NCBI GenBank assembly: GCA_030248195.1
Contig: JASAND010008723.1
Coordinates: forward strand, 1-64,000
Reading direction: 5' to 3'
DNA: 64,000 nt
Source: Trissonchulus latispiculum
Lineage: Eukaryota > Nematoda > Enoplea > Enoplida > Ironidae
Both the position numbers and the translations under genes were made by a program. The notes beneath the pieces were generated by a model. It was not told the origin of the DNA. It saw only the letters and a list, made by a program, of their open reading frames with translations, and searched no databases. Position 1 is the stretch's first letter. Each line of letters opens with the position of its first letter. Below, piece after piece: positions 22,658 to 34,741 of the stretch.

Positions 22658-23159
22658 CATTTATGGCAGCCACAACCATCATAGCGACCACCAACCACCA
22701 AACCAGCACCAGTCTTTCTTTACCGGAAATTATCTCCCGTGACGAATTGAAGAGAACATATCGAAGGTCAGGCAACCACTCATTGGCCAAATCGACGATT
22801 ATGGCGACGTTGAAGCCTAAACCGGTTCCGGCCAAAACCGACTGGATGCAGTGACCACTGGCCTTGGCCTGACCGGATGTTACAACCAGATAGAGCAGGG
22901 CAAGCCCAAAGGACAGGGCTGGACCCCAGATACAGGAATAGTTGGACCCGTAACTATGAAGGTGGCCCTTTTCGGTGGTTCTTTCGGTTGTTCTACCCTC
23001 GTAGAATCTATCGTATCGATTGTACTGATGATAGCGGTAGCTGTCAAAGTATTCATAGTCGCCGAATTCATTCACAATCACCACTGCCGCCACACCGCAT
23101 CCCAGCAAGGCCAGCGCAAAGAGCAACTCAAAGGATACTAGGATTTTACGTGGACGCAT
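22658..23159 (-). CDS. Tetraspan family copy 2, exon 1
   Basis: Gene spans 12452-23159 with exons 22658-23159, 13357-13550 and 12452-12529; predicted protein 257 residues. Exon 1 gives 167 residues: short N-terminus, TM1 about 7-29, extracellular loop 30-79 ending in SNYSCIWGP (72-80), TM2 80-96, TM3 108-126, then an SGKER stretch and TM4 from about 152. Sequons at N73 and N138 both fall on the predicted outside if the N-terminus is cytoplasmic. Donor is ATG|GTAAGG, phase 1. ATG at 23159 is preceded by TTTCAG|CAAAA, an acceptor-like site. This is the best preserved copy together with copy 5. Topology recalls small tetraspan groups such as MARVEL or MS4A, but I see no diagnostic motif of either, so the function is unassigned. 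Confidence 0.85.
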
Positions 23160-23914
23160 TTTTGCTGAAACAAATTACTAATCGTTAAGAATCAATAATG
23201 TTGTTGAAGGTTAAAGGCTAATTTCGCACATTTTACTAAACGTATAAAGAATTTCTTCTAGACACAAGAATAAAGTGTATTCAATGAATTTAGTTTGCTG
23301 AATTATTAAATAAGTAACAATCTTGTGGGAACTTTCGGTGATTTCGACCCAACCAAACCCGGCTTGTAAGGGCGACTTGGTTACGCCCTTATCCCGCTAA
23401 AAGACGCTCTACCACTTTGCAATGTACGCGTTTAAGAATTTGAACTAACGATTTTAAAATCAACAGCTCATGTTATAACATTCAGTTTGTTGGAAACGCG
23501 TGAACACCACAGCAACCTAAGCCAATAGAGGGCTTCTTATCAGGCTAACAACAAAGTAATGATTGTGTTACTATTGCGCAATTCTGCTGCCGTTATCTCT
23601 AAATGCAAAGATGTTTCCAAGATAACCAGTATTCAAGATAAATAGTAAGCTTACAGGAAAACTTACGCAGTTCCAACACTTTGATTAGTTGCTTGCTTTC
23701 TTCTAAAATTCAATCACAGGACGAAAAAAGTGACGACAAAGCAAACAATTCGATGTCTTGAAATTTGTATATCATTATGTGGAACTAGTAGAGACTATTT
23801 TATTGTATTATTTTTGCGGAAAACAAGTTGGAGTTCAAAGGCAGTTTAAACAGTATCGAATACACTTTTCCTCTTGTGTCATGGAAAATTCAATGTGGGA
23901 CTGTCTATGGCAAC
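23160..23914. other. 5' flank of copy 2
   Basis: No ORF of note. Holds the acceptor-like site at 23165 and the X-box-like block at 23601-23640. A TATAAAG word occurs at about 23244. Confidence 0.5.
23601..23640. promoter_or_regulatory. Shared upstream block with X-box-like site, copy 2
   Basis: About 450 bp upstream of the copy 2 ATG. Core AAATGCAAAGATGTTTCC followed by an X-box-like palindrome, GTTTCC-AA-GATAAC (23613-23626). Its counterparts are at 54705-54740 and 60990-61025. The X-box consensus for RFX factors is RYYNYY N1-3 RRNRAC, which all three fit with a two-base spacer. Confidence 0.55.
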
Positions 23915-24578
23915 TTAAGGTGCTGGTTTCCTTTTGTGCTGTGCTTTTGCGTGGTTTTTTAAAAACGCTATAACTTTCGCAATTTTGGGAGTTGGAAAGA
24001 GCTTTATACATAGTTTTACAGCTTATAATCAGGACATTCACACGAGCTTACGAAACTAGCAAAATGTGCAAAAATTAGCAAAACTTTTCTGGTATAACTG
24101 CTAAATATAGATCAAAAATTTTCGAGCATCGATTTCGCAAAACTGTAGAATCGGCCAAAGGTTCTTTTTGTGCCATTATATGAAGGACATAGGATTTGGC
24201 TCAAATGTTCTTAACGGTCGAGAAAATTGGCCAAATGCACAGTAACACGAATTTTGCAACTTCGCGTTGAGTTTTCTTGCTGCTCGAAACGTTTTAGCCC
24301 AAACTAAGAAAAACGTCCCTCCGCAGAGGTGCGAATTTCTACTCTGCCAAAAAGCTCCGGAATTGGTCGAGTATGTTAATGTATGTAAATGTAAAAGCAA
24401 AAATGCTCATTTTTGTGTCCTCCTTCCAGCCATAACAACCAATCCGGTGTCCGGTGTCTGGACTGGTCCCAGATTGTTAAAGAGCATGGAAATTGGTTAT
24501 TTTGTAAGTTTTAGCTATTTACGTAAAGGATTAAAGCCGTATGAATCAAAAATACCCGAAAGGAAGCCAGCGCCTTAA
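23915..24578. mobile_element. TTAA-flanked element, family 3, copy a
   Basis: The left end TTAAGGTGCTGGTTTCCTTT and the reverse complement of the right end, TTAAGGCGCTGGCTTCCTTT, match over about 20 bp. TTAA at 23915-23918 and 24575-24578. About 0.66 kb; no transposase seen. Same terminal family as 45664-46781. Confidence 0.75.
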
Positions 24579-24959
24579 CTAAAGCGACACCGCAGTACAA
24601 CGAAACTGGTGGTGTTTTGAAATAGAATGACCTGTAGGACACGTCATAATTCCCACACCAGCAGTGGCTACCGAAAGTAACTACCATCTGCTACAGGTTC
24701 TGCTACAAAAGCTCTCTAAACTGGTACTTCTGATTGGTGTTAATACAATCAATGATAATGTACTCCGAATTAATCAAATAAAAGATGCCTTTACTTTTGT
24801 CCTTTGCTGAGGAGTAGGAGGAGCTCGTTCTGAGCTGTGAAAAACAAAACTTTAAAACTTAAAATATAGTTTTAATCAGTCTATGCCATTAATAGAACTT
24901 TGTGCAAACGTAATAGTTGTGCCAGGTTAATGCCGAAGAGTGTCGCTGGCATAGAGGCG

Positions 24960-25420
24960 CGGGATGCACTTCAACGGAGGTCATTTTTCCAAAGTTTATG
25001 CCCGACTTATGTGTGACGCTGACAGAACAAAACTAGAATTGGAACAGGTAGAGTGGGCTGACGGGATCGGGTTTCCGGATGAAGGTGGACATTAAGAGAA
25101 CCGACGAGGGTACCATTAAGGAGTATTACCCCCTCCGCCAGAACGGGAAGAACACTGCCATTTGGACGCCACTGATAACAACAAAAAGTTTGCACTCTAC
25201 CTCGCCGACTGTCCGAGCTCGGTGGGGAAGAATCGAAGGGTTGCTCTGACAATACCTGATTCCCACTCACAACCCTGCAATCCACAGAAATTCACAGCGC
25301 CTCTAAACTTGCGCTGTGAACTTGTTACGTTCGGCAGTTTGTCAAAATTTGACCCACATTCGTTTTGCAAATTTTGCAAGATCTTGCATGGTTGGCAGGG
25401 AATATCCACAAGCTTTTGAA
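24960..25420 (+). pseudogene. Coding-like remnant, family unknown
   Basis: Protein-like text is spread over three plus frames: HFNGGHFSKVYARLMCDADR (from about 24968), MKVDIKRTDEGTIKEYY (ATG 25079) and DATDNNKKFALYLADCPSSV (25162-25419). They could be one frame broken by two indels. GC content is locally higher than in the neighbours. No family recognised; may be a processed or transposon-derived relic. Confidence 0.3.
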
Positions 25421-25517
25421 TATGTGATCGTCTGAAAATGAAGACAGTACGTCGTTCTCAGTCCTACAGTTCAGGTTAGAGGAGTCTTATCCTTTTATAC
25501 GTTTCCCTGCGCAGCAT

Positions 25518-26503
25518 TTAAGGTGGTGACTCCTTTTGGTCACATATTGTTGGTTTGCTGCATAAATGAAGATGAAATTTGACGAAACTTTCCGAAATAA
25601 GTTCTTTTAGCGTTATAACACCCTCCGCGCAAGCCCGATTCAAAAATTCGAGATTTCCGGTCAGGGTGGTTTTTTCCAATTTTTGAACGTTTGCCAGCAG
25701 CTATACAGTTATGACTATATTCATTCGAAAGATCTCATTGAGCTTCACATTTTTGTTTTTCAAAGCAACCTTCTAGCTTTTCTCTACCGTGAGATATAGC
25801 CGATTTTCTTGCTTTGGTGTCGAAAACTTGTCATTTTTGCTGAAATCAAATAATCCAACATTTCTTGAACTACGCAAGCCGTAAAATCAAACTAAGGGCG
25901 TCGATCTGAAGATCTTACAGGGACAAATTATCCGACGCATGATCGCCTTCCAACTGCTATCCTGTAGGCTGCTATCATAAAAAATGCAGTTTCTGCAAAA
26001 ACACGACCAATTTTTTCCAAAGATTGTGGAGCATTCACCATGCAAGTTGGAGGGCTGCTACCTACCTTAATACGTTCTGCTCAAATATACCCAGGGACGA
26101 TTTTTTAGTTGCCCCGATTGCTGCTTTCTAGCAAAAGTAATCGCTTGACAAATTTGGGAAAAGTAGGCAAAACACAGGGTACGCATATATTTCAGCTTAT
26201 TTCTCTATAACGAAGAGCGACTTCACAATAAATAAAAAAAATCGTCCCCAGCTATTTGATGGAGGTATCGAATGATATAACCGATGTCTCGCGAAAAAGT
26301 TTACTTGAGTCTGCAAAAATTCTGGAAGATTATACTTCTTCTAAAATGTGTAAAAAATATTTTAGAAAAGCAACATTAGTTTCGTGGCATGCATTAAAAG
26401 AGAAAATGTCAAGCTACATTTTGATATAAAAATGGCTTTATAACTCCAAGTAATGAATGAGTAATAATGGTGCAAACTTTATGTGACCAAAGGGAATCAC
26501 ATC
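25518..26503. mobile_element. TTAA-flanked element, family 2, copy a
   Basis: Left end TTAAGGTGGTGACTCCTTTT, with TTAA at 25518-25521. The right end ATGTGACCAAAGGGAATCAC is present, but the terminal TTAA has been lost. About 1 kb, homologous to 39943-40626, which lacks about 300 bp from the middle. Non-coding. Confidence 0.75.
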
Positions 26504-29500
26504 CGAGCACATAGGTAAAACTTTGGTAGTCCAATTATGTACAACATAAGGTGTGCCCGTGTGTCCACTCCATTTATCCAACTAAACGTTTCGTCAATAT
26601 ACATGTGGGTAAAGTATGGCAGTTTATAAGCAGTAAAATACAGCCAATCATCGTTTACTAACGGGCCCCGTCCAGACGGAATACATTTTTATAATAGAGA
26701 GCTACATAGACAGCTACATTTTTCGTTTTACATTTAGTTTCAAAAAATGTTAACCAAAAATTGACCAGAATTCTTTTATTCCTGCTGCGCCTCAGCGCAG
26801 CAGGTCTTCTATCTTTGCTCAGCTAATAGGAATTCCATGCGCTTCCATGCAAAACTATAGCATTTACATAAATGCACGTAACCTATGCTTTAAGATAGTA
26901 AGAGCATGATTTACACGTAAACGTTCATTTTCGGATTTATTCCTTTCGTTGAATCATTGAATCGTTGAATCATTATGTAAATAAGCAGTTTCAATTTTCC
27001 ACAAGATTAAGAAATGTTTTAAGAAATAGCCAACCGGTTCTAAGTTTCAACTGCTATCAACTGTGTCAAGATCAGCTTCTTGCAAGCCTTTAATCGTATT
27101 GTCATACCTAATAATAACCAAAGCAATTTCAATTAGAATTTATTTTATCAACAAGCAAAACTTGTCTGTAAAATATTTGAGTGTAGTTGTGGAGTATAAA
27201 CTCAATCAGAGTTAGGGCCGGCTACGCAGATTAGGTTTTATTGGGGCTTGTGCACAGATATGGTTCCATGCTGTCCTGAAAGATGATTCATATTCTACCG
27301 CTCTTGCAAAAGTTCCTGCAACATTTAGCATTTTTCGTGTGCATTCAATCAGACGGAAATTGGACTCTGCTTGTTGTCTCGTGGGACAATCCTACGCAAA
27401 TCATATACTCGCATTTGGACCTGTATTCTGAGGAAAGGTCCCGTGGCAAGGTTTGCATTGAAAGGTGAAAGGCCTCACAATAACACCAACACACTGGCAC
27501 TATTGCAACAAGAAGACCCCCCCAAAAGAGGTATAGTTCTGCTATTAGTAGCCTGAAAATGTCTATATAGGATAAGACAAAACTTGATTTACGGGTCAAC
27601 TATTGCTAGCATTTCGTTACATAATCTTCAATAAATAGCGAAATCACCTGGTTGAAAGTAACTGCACGGATAAGTGTGCAGGGCGACGTGTCTCTCAGGT
27701 CCGGAATTCATCCAGAGAGAAATCGCCAACTCAAACGTTTGGCCACGTATTTAAATACTTCGCTTTCTTAGTGACGTTTGACAGCATCGTTTAGCCATAA
27801 AATTACGATACAAACTGTACTACAATTTTTTCGAAAGCCAAGCGTCAATAATGATCATTGTTATGTACTCTGTTTTGTAGGCTGGTTTGATCAATAAGAG
27901 CTTAAACATGAACAGAACTGAAAACATACTAAGCTTTCTAAACTGTTAGCCAATCGTGCGAAAAACAATTGCGAAAAGATTTAGAATATAATATCTATAA
28001 AAGTTGAGTATATATTCTTTGCTATTAAACAATTAAACTTTGCAGCCATCTAGACTTGCAGCTGGCTGAGAAGTGGTCACAGGCAGTACAAATCTCATTT
28101 GCATAAATACAGGCATCTTTGCAAACTTGCATCTAACATTTAAAATCTGGGGGGGGGAGATTAAGAACAACAAAAATTTTTTGGGGAGAGGGGAATGAAA
28201 ATGAAAACATGTAGTACAAGCCAGCCAAATCTATTCCAGCAGTAATTACACCCACAATGGCCAAAACTTAAATTTAAGTGTTCAAATAAGTCGCAGGCCC
28301 CTTCGGTTAAAACAAAGAACAAGCAAGAGTTTGGTGCAAAAGTTTTAGTGTTTAGTGTAGAATTAGCCCAAAACCGCAAATTGGTATACCTACGCATCAC
28401 AATAGACCTGCTGCGACCAAATTACTCTTGTAGGCTAGGCTGTGAACTTGTTCAATGAAACAGAACGAAAAAATTCTAGCAAGATGCAAGAATTTAGAAA
28501 AAACTACAGCCGTCAGGTTGTGCAGCATGGAAGTTCTTTATTAGTCCTAGCTGCTTCCATCTGCACAATGAAGGATTACAGAGTTTAAAAGCTGTAAACA
28601 CTATTAGTTATGCAAGGTTTTAAGCATCTAACGTTTAATGAAATTAAATAACATCGTTTACAATGCGACATGGGGCCGGTTCCTTTATACTTCCAAATGA
28701 AAGTTGGATTGGCGTAGTTTTGCTAGCCTTGTGCGGAAACTTAATTTCCATAAAATTTCAACAAAATTTCTGAAGTACTGCATATGTAATTTATAGGAAG
28801 CTGCATAGAAAGCATTATGTGTAAAATCTCTTTTAAAACTGATTATAGTAGACCTGCTCCGTCGTGACGCAGCAGGAAAAAGAACATTACTAGAGCAATG
28901 CTGAAGATAGGCAGAGTTTAAATGGAAAAGGGCTTCCTTTGTGCTAAACATATCTATGCTCCGTAACAATAGTTCTACCTCCAGGCAGAACAAAAGTTGT
29001 AGCTTCTCTTGTCGGATTCTTACGCTGTGTACGTCCAAAGACTAGTTATCAAGAACTTAATATTCCTACTAGACCTGATATGCCATGTGGAGACATTGGA
29101 TCTTTCCTAGAATTGTTTAGTTTGGGCAAAGTATTCTTAATTTGCTTATTTCTTCAGACTAAGCTCTTATAAGCATAATGATAACTGGAAGCAGGTTTTG
29201 CGTTAATATGCCAACTTCAAAGGAATTTCAAAACCCCCGCTATGTTTATCATATATTGCAAATCTATTGCACAAGTTTTTACATGCAGCAGAGAAATGAA
29301 TCCAAACAGAATAAAGTATAATAGCCGGCTACGCTGAGGCGTAGCAGGAAAATACTTTATCATGTTACAAAGAAGAGTTCAATCTCATACGAATTCTGAT
29401 ATTTTTTGAAACTGTGCATTTCATGGTATCTTATTTTGTCCTATATTGCTGTACTCGTAGATAAAAACAATATCTTTAGTGCAAAATAATGGAACCGAAA

Positions 29501-29796
29501 ATATTATGTTAATGAGGCATAGCCACAAGTATTAGTGACGAAATTTTTTTGCATAAACCTAAACACAATGCAGAAAATTCTGCTGCGCAGCAGGCCTACA
29601 ATTACATAGTGTAAATGTAATTGAGTCTACATTTATTTTTTGCAGACACTTGCTTGTTAGCATTAATTATGTAACTGTGTTACTAATGTTTTTCACCGTT
29701 TACGAAAAATACGTTTACTTTAATCTGATTGTTTATGTTTAGTTCTAGGATATGCATTTCATACAGTCTTATCGTGCCAAGTAATTCGTTCAAGCT
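26504..29796. other. Intergenic, 3' of copy 3; small GC hairpins, no gene
   Basis: 3.3 kb without a recognisable gene. Recurrent small palindromes on CTGCTGCG...CGCAGCAGG: 26781-26806, 28850-28875, 29325-29350 (CTACGCTGAGGCGTAG) and 29580-29595. A GGGGGGG run occurs at 28149. The frame 28685-29038 (minus) has no supporting evidence. Confidence 0.45.
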
Positions 29797-29850
29797 TCAT
29801 TCACTGCAGTCGATCAATGTCCTTTTCGGTTCAATTTTCACTCCATATTT
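29797..29850 (-). CDS. Tetraspan family copy 3, exon 3 with shifted C-terminus
   Basis: Acceptor TTTATAGCAG precedes 29850. The exon starts KYGVKIEPK like copy 4, but lacks 17 bp compared with copies 2 and 4. It therefore shifts frame and ends at a new TGA after 17 codons, ending in DCSE. The family motif KMPLxDxDF...TTVNEA is lost, although the bases for NEA-stop are still present out of frame. Confidence 0.75.
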   Translation of the reverse strand, partial: KYGVKIEPKRTLIDCSE

Positions 29851-30985
29851 CTGCTATAAACACAACTTATACCAGTAATTGTCCATTTTTAAAACATCAA
29901 TCAAGGGTGTAAATAGAAACAGGCACCTATTAACTTTGTCTATGTAGTGCTTAGTGACGAAGATTTGTTCTATGTGTTTAACCTATTATTTCTGCGAGCA
30001 CTGTTAACAGCTTATGTCTTGTTCTGTGCGGTGCGGGTTGAGGCACCGCATAAAAACTGACTATTCGTTTCTACCATGTTCTCAGTGTAAACGTTAATGC
30101 ACTCCTGTACGCTTCTTACCACAGCATTGGATGCACTACTGGGTGGTGTACGCGAGGAGCGTTCGATTCCAGATAATTTTCGGACCATTTTAGGGTCAAA
30201 TTACGCTCCGAATTGAAAAGTCACGGCAAACATTTTTACGCATGGATTCAATTATCATTCTGACGTCCGAATAACCATCAAATTTTCACTCTCGTGTACA
30301 TTTTGCCAAGGTGTAACTGGAACCCACATAACTATGCAATTTTGTGCCAATTTGTGAAAGCTTAAAGTCTTTTCCTAAACAACTCCTGATGTTTTCTAAT
30401 AACAGTGTCCTTCCGAAAGACAGAACTGTGCCTTCAGTGAGCTGGGTGGGACTTGGTTGGACCTGCAATCCCCCCCGAATTCCTGTGCCTCTGACTGGGA
30501 AGATGCGTACTCTTTACTACAGCATGTTGTTGTTGTTGTTATTGCCGGGCTACTCAGCCAAGAGACTATATGAGGGCGCTAACCTTTGTCTCTCCCCATC
30601 AGTCATGGCTAGTATGACTCTCGCTTCGTCGCCTGAATGCTGTCCCACAATGGGAAGCTGGAGCAGACACCTTCTTGTCCTTTCGACTCCGGTAGTAAGA
30701 CATCCATTAACTGCTCATACGCAAGGTAGAGGAGCACAGCATTTTTCGACACTCTAAGCCCCAAGCGCAGATAGGGTGGAATCAGAGACAAACCCGGAGA
30801 GTACTACAGCTCGACGGGCGCATCAAAAAATATTCCAAATTTGAGGCGTAAAATAAAGCTTATCACTCCGATATGCCTTATTTTTGATGCTTTCGCATAA
30901 TCCTGCTTCACTAAAAGCCCGCTTCCAGCATTTTTGTCTTTAACACATTCCTGTAAAGGGGATCCCAACCAGGCCTTAAGCCTAC
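29851..30985 (-). other. Intron 2 of copy 3
   Basis: Bounded by CAG|GTAGGC and TTTATAGCAG. The minus-strand segment 30609-30791 can be read as SLIPPYLRLGLRV...LAYEQL, weakly like the C-terminal helix of a mitochondrial carrier. It is short and lacks the rest of such a protein, so it is not called as a gene. Confidence 0.45.
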
Positions 30986-31179
30986 CTGATTTTCTTGATG
31001 GTAGTCAACGACTGGTGCAACATCCATGGGAGTGTAACCACCAGGACAAGAAATCACACATGCCAAGAATGGCGAGATGCAAGACAAATGAGAGGATCCT
31101 TGCTTCTCCTGTCGCCAATTGGCCAGCTTCTGCAGATACTGCTTCAGAATCAGAACCAAATGAAGACAATAAAGAAGAA
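30986..31179 (-). CDS. Tetraspan family copy 3, exon 2
   Basis: 194 bp, phases 1 and 0. Acceptor TGTTTCAG|TTCTTC at 31179; donor CAG|GTAGGC below 30986. Encodes the second half of TM4, QYLQKLANWRQ, a serine/cysteine tail (SSHLSCISPFLACVISC) and PGGYTPMD, ending DYHQENQ. Open throughout. Confidence 0.86.
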
Positions 31180-34100
31180 CTGAAACAGAAATTTCAAGAT
31201 TTCATTGATACACTGAAAGAAGCTTCTGTGGAAGGAATGAGTTAAATAGTGCTATGTAGCCCGACTTTGCCTTCAACATTTGTAAATTCATCGAACAGTT
31301 AAGCGGAAGCAGTCGTTTCGTAGCTACGTAATATGTATGTGCATATCTGAGAATGGCGTAAAAGTTCACAAAGTATGCGTATCTAGTATAGGCAGTAGCG
31401 GAAGACGCTACACTTCTCCTCTAAATTTCCGTTCATGGAGCGTTTCAAATAGAGTGTCTGGTATTTGTAGTAATTTTCGGATGAGAAAATGTGCAGTTTG
31501 CAATATGACGCTATCTTTATGGTCAACGTTAGTGAAAATAGCAAAACTATCTGTTTCTTACAATAAGCTTAAAGATAACGCTGCATCTTCAAAATTATTT
31601 TGTATTTGGCTTGTCCGAGATCGAGCACAGAAATTACCCAGTCAGAAATTATATCAGTCCCTATTTCGCAATACGTTCTCCCACTCGTAATCATTAGTCA
31701 GACCACCTTCAGTTGAGAGACTTCCATTGTCGTGAGCGGTTGCTTTCTCAAATTGGGGTTCCGATTTTCTGAGTCTTCTTGGGTTTGCCCGAACTTCTAC
31801 CTGAACCCCGTTGACTTTATAACCCATTTTTGAATTCCCTATAACTTCTGTCTAACTCAACTCACACCCCCTCCCCTTTCTGTGCTCAGTTTCCATTTCC
31901 CACATTTTTCCATTTCTCCCCCAATTTCGTTATTTGTCACCCCTGCCCATTCTTCTTATTGGTAGCCAGTAAGTTTACTTTTTTGGTTGTTACTTTTTTA
32001 ATATTCTGTCTCAACTTAACTGCATTTCTATTAAATCGTCAGTTATCCAATTTTTTATTTTAACTTAATTATTTAAAGTTTGAGCTAATTCTACTTTTTA
32101 GCTAGACGCTCCGGGAATAGTCTGGAGTACCTACATTCAGTGTGTTATCGGACCCGTCTTCACAATTTTTTGGTTAGGCGCGTGATAGTCCGGCGTCCCC
32201 CAAAATTCATCACCCCCCCCTTCCTTGGCGAGGCTCGTCCGAGTACGAAATTTAAAATACGAAATCCAGGACCCCCGAAAAGATAAGTTATTTTTTCCTG
32301 ATTTTCAATTGCAAGACTTGTTCTAATGTGCATTTTACTTCACAAACAAAATCATGTTTTCTTATTTTCAAGAAAGTTACTGTAACCGACGAAGAACTTT
32401 AGAAACATCATAAATCCGAACGTTTTCACTAAGTTACGACACCTGTATGCTCAAAGGCAGAATATTGCCCCTTTTAGTGGTGATCTTGTTTCAAACCTCT
32501 CCCCCCAATCTAAAATATTGTAAAATTGTCTCTGACCCCCTCCCCAGCCCCCAATAAATTTTTGGGAGCAAAATAAACAAAATGTTCAGTCCTCCCATAA
32601 TCTATATAACCCCCCCCCAACCCCCAAATAAAATTTTTGGGTTGGGAATAGAGTTTTTTCTCCGGCTATACCCAGTCCGAAGAAACTAACCCCTCCCCCA
32701 GAAACTAAGACTTTATAGTCCGAAGAACTGTACACCTATACCCCAGATAGCCCCTGATAGCTAATACTATCACGTGCGCGCTATCGCTTGCCACTCACAA
32801 AAATTTGCCCACTCAACCACCACGCCCTTACATGGCAGGACATCAAGCTTATTTGGAGTCATCTCTGTACCTAATTCAGACCTAAAGTTGAAACATCGAT
32901 GTACTAATATACTAAGCTAAACCTGGAAGTATCGATTGGACAATGTACTCACATTAGAGCACTGTGATCGGTTGGGGGCAAAAAGTTCAACCTACTATAG
33001 TTAGTGAGCTACGGGTCAATGGTGTAGACTATTGCATAAAAGCATTTTGCCTCTTTGTTCCTCTTGTCTATAGATTCAATATTAGGTCGGTACACGAAAT
33101 AATTAAGTCGTAGCAGCTAAATAAACGTTCCTAGACAAAGGAGCTCATTCGAGGTCGTTGAGTGGAGTCACCATCCAAGAAAAGATTGCTCCCAGTTTGT
33201 TGGAATGGTGCAGCTACCAATTACAGTTACGCTCTTATTTAAGTTAAAAGAAAATAAATTTAATGGGAAATTTTTCTTTTATCTTTCCTTTAAATTTTTT
33301 TCTTTCTTCCTTGAAGTAAAGTAACTTCTTCTCATTAGAGTTTAATTGACAGCTGCTGTATCAACCCAGCTGGAGTTAGAGGTCAAGAAAAAAGGTATAG
33401 AATGCAAGATTGGCCCACCCACAAGTGTATAAGGAAGAAAGGACAGATAGAAATGGGTGTCTGCAATTAGAATAGTGATAATTTAGTTTTAACAGTGTAT
33501 CTTTAAGAAAAGAGAGTTTAGACATGTTGCTGAGGAGCATTAGTCTATTGCCTGCATATGGTGTTTTTGGGTGCTACTCGAGAAAACTGGGGTTTCTAGA
33601 GGTAACAAAGATGAAAGCATCCATTATGATGTGCTACAGACACAGTCATACAAGTTAGGTGCATTCATTAAGGTATAAGGTATATAAGGTATAAGGTATA
33701 TAAGGTATATAAGGTATAAGTCATAGGTCAATTGGGTCTTACATTTGTGAGCAAGTTTAATGAAGTTTTGATGGACGGCTGTCAAACATTACATAGCAGA
33801 AAGTAGACATAACAAAGAAGAATGAAAAAGTTTTATTTCTTTCTTCTTTCTTTCTTCTAAAGTATATTTTTTAATTTCATATTTTCTTTAAACTTAAATA
33901 TGAGTGTAGTTGTAGAAAGAGTTCAGAACCGTCTGCCATTCAAACTTTTAGTTCAACATTAAGCATTTTTTTGTAAAATGTGTTTTGGTTTGTGGTCGAT
34001 CTATGAATTGTGCAGATACCTGCTGCAAGCGAATTTAGGCTGGAAAGCAGTCCAAATTTCGTATCACGCCAAAAAAGGCTGTTTCTAGTTTCACCCAAAC

Positions 34101-34242
34101 CTTGACCAAGAAATTGAGCAAAAATTGGTTTTGAGGTGTAAGGTCTGGTTTGTGTCCTTTCAATTCCTTAACCCCTTCACGTTCGCACACACAAAATTTC
34201 TCACTATAAAATGTAGAGAGACAATTGCAATGGGTTTCTTAC
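31180..34242 (-). other. Intron 1 of copy 3
   Basis: Contains C-rich patches (32180-32280, 32500-32720), a TATAAGG-type tandem array (33672-33721) and A/T-rich sequence. The plus frame 31337-31690 has no recognisable domain. No additional gene. Confidence 0.5.
33672..33721. repeat. GGTATAAGGTATATAA tandem repeat
   Basis: Alternating 7- and 9-bp units, GGTATAA and GGTATATAA, about six units. Confidence 0.75.
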
Positions 34243-34741
34243 TATTTACGGCCGCCACTGCCATCATAGCAATAATCAGCCACCAAATCACTACCAGTCT
34301 TTCTTTCCCAGAAACTATTTCTAGCTGCGAATAGTAAAAAATATATCGAAGATCTGGTAACCACTTATCTGCCATATCGACAATTATGACAATGTTGAAG
34401 CATAAACCGATTGTGGCCAAAACTAACTGAATGCAGTCTCCAATATTCTTGCTTTCACCAGTCGTTAGGATCAGGTAGAGTAGTGCGAATCCGAAGGTAA
34501 TTGCTGGACCGTAGACACAGGAATAGTTGGACCAATAAATATGGAGACGTCTCTTTTCGGGAGTTGTTTCGGTTTTAGCCCGCTCGTAGAATCGATCATA
34601 TTGATTAAACCGATAATATTGAGAGTTATTGATGTATTCGTACTTGCAATGGGCGGATATCAGCACTGCTACTGCACCGTATCCAAACAAAATTAGGGCA
34701 AAGAGCAATTCAAAACACACCAAGGTTTTGCGTGAATGCAT
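34243..34741 (-). CDS. Tetraspan family copy 3, exon 1
   Basis: Gene spans 29797-34741 with exons 34243-34741, 30986-31179 and 29797-29850; predicted protein 248 residues. Exon 1 gives 166 residues with the same plan: TM1, loop with YEYINNSQYY, SNYSCVYGP motif, TM2, TM3 and SGKERLVVIWW entering TM4. The frame is open to a TTG nine bases upstream, but ATG at 34741 aligns with the other copies and is the better start. Donor ATA|GTAAGA, phase 1. The upstream acceptor-like site of the other copies is not conserved here. The C-terminal exon carries a deletion (see exon 3), so the copy may be functional with a new tail or decaying. Confidence 0.82.

Noticed and set aside
28685..29038. 117-codon minus-strand frame
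   Set aside because: Contains one of the dispersed GC mini-hairpins; no domain, and not conserved at the equivalent place behind the other copies.
30344..30757. 137-codon plus-strand frame with a Leu run
   Set aside because: Antisense to copy 3 intron, no domain, Leu run from a TTG microsatellite.
30609..30791. Mitochondrial carrier (SLC25) C-terminus
   Set aside because: Only about 30 residues (IPPYLRLG...YEQL) resemble it; no signature PxD/E repeat nearby, and it lies inside an intron of copy 3.
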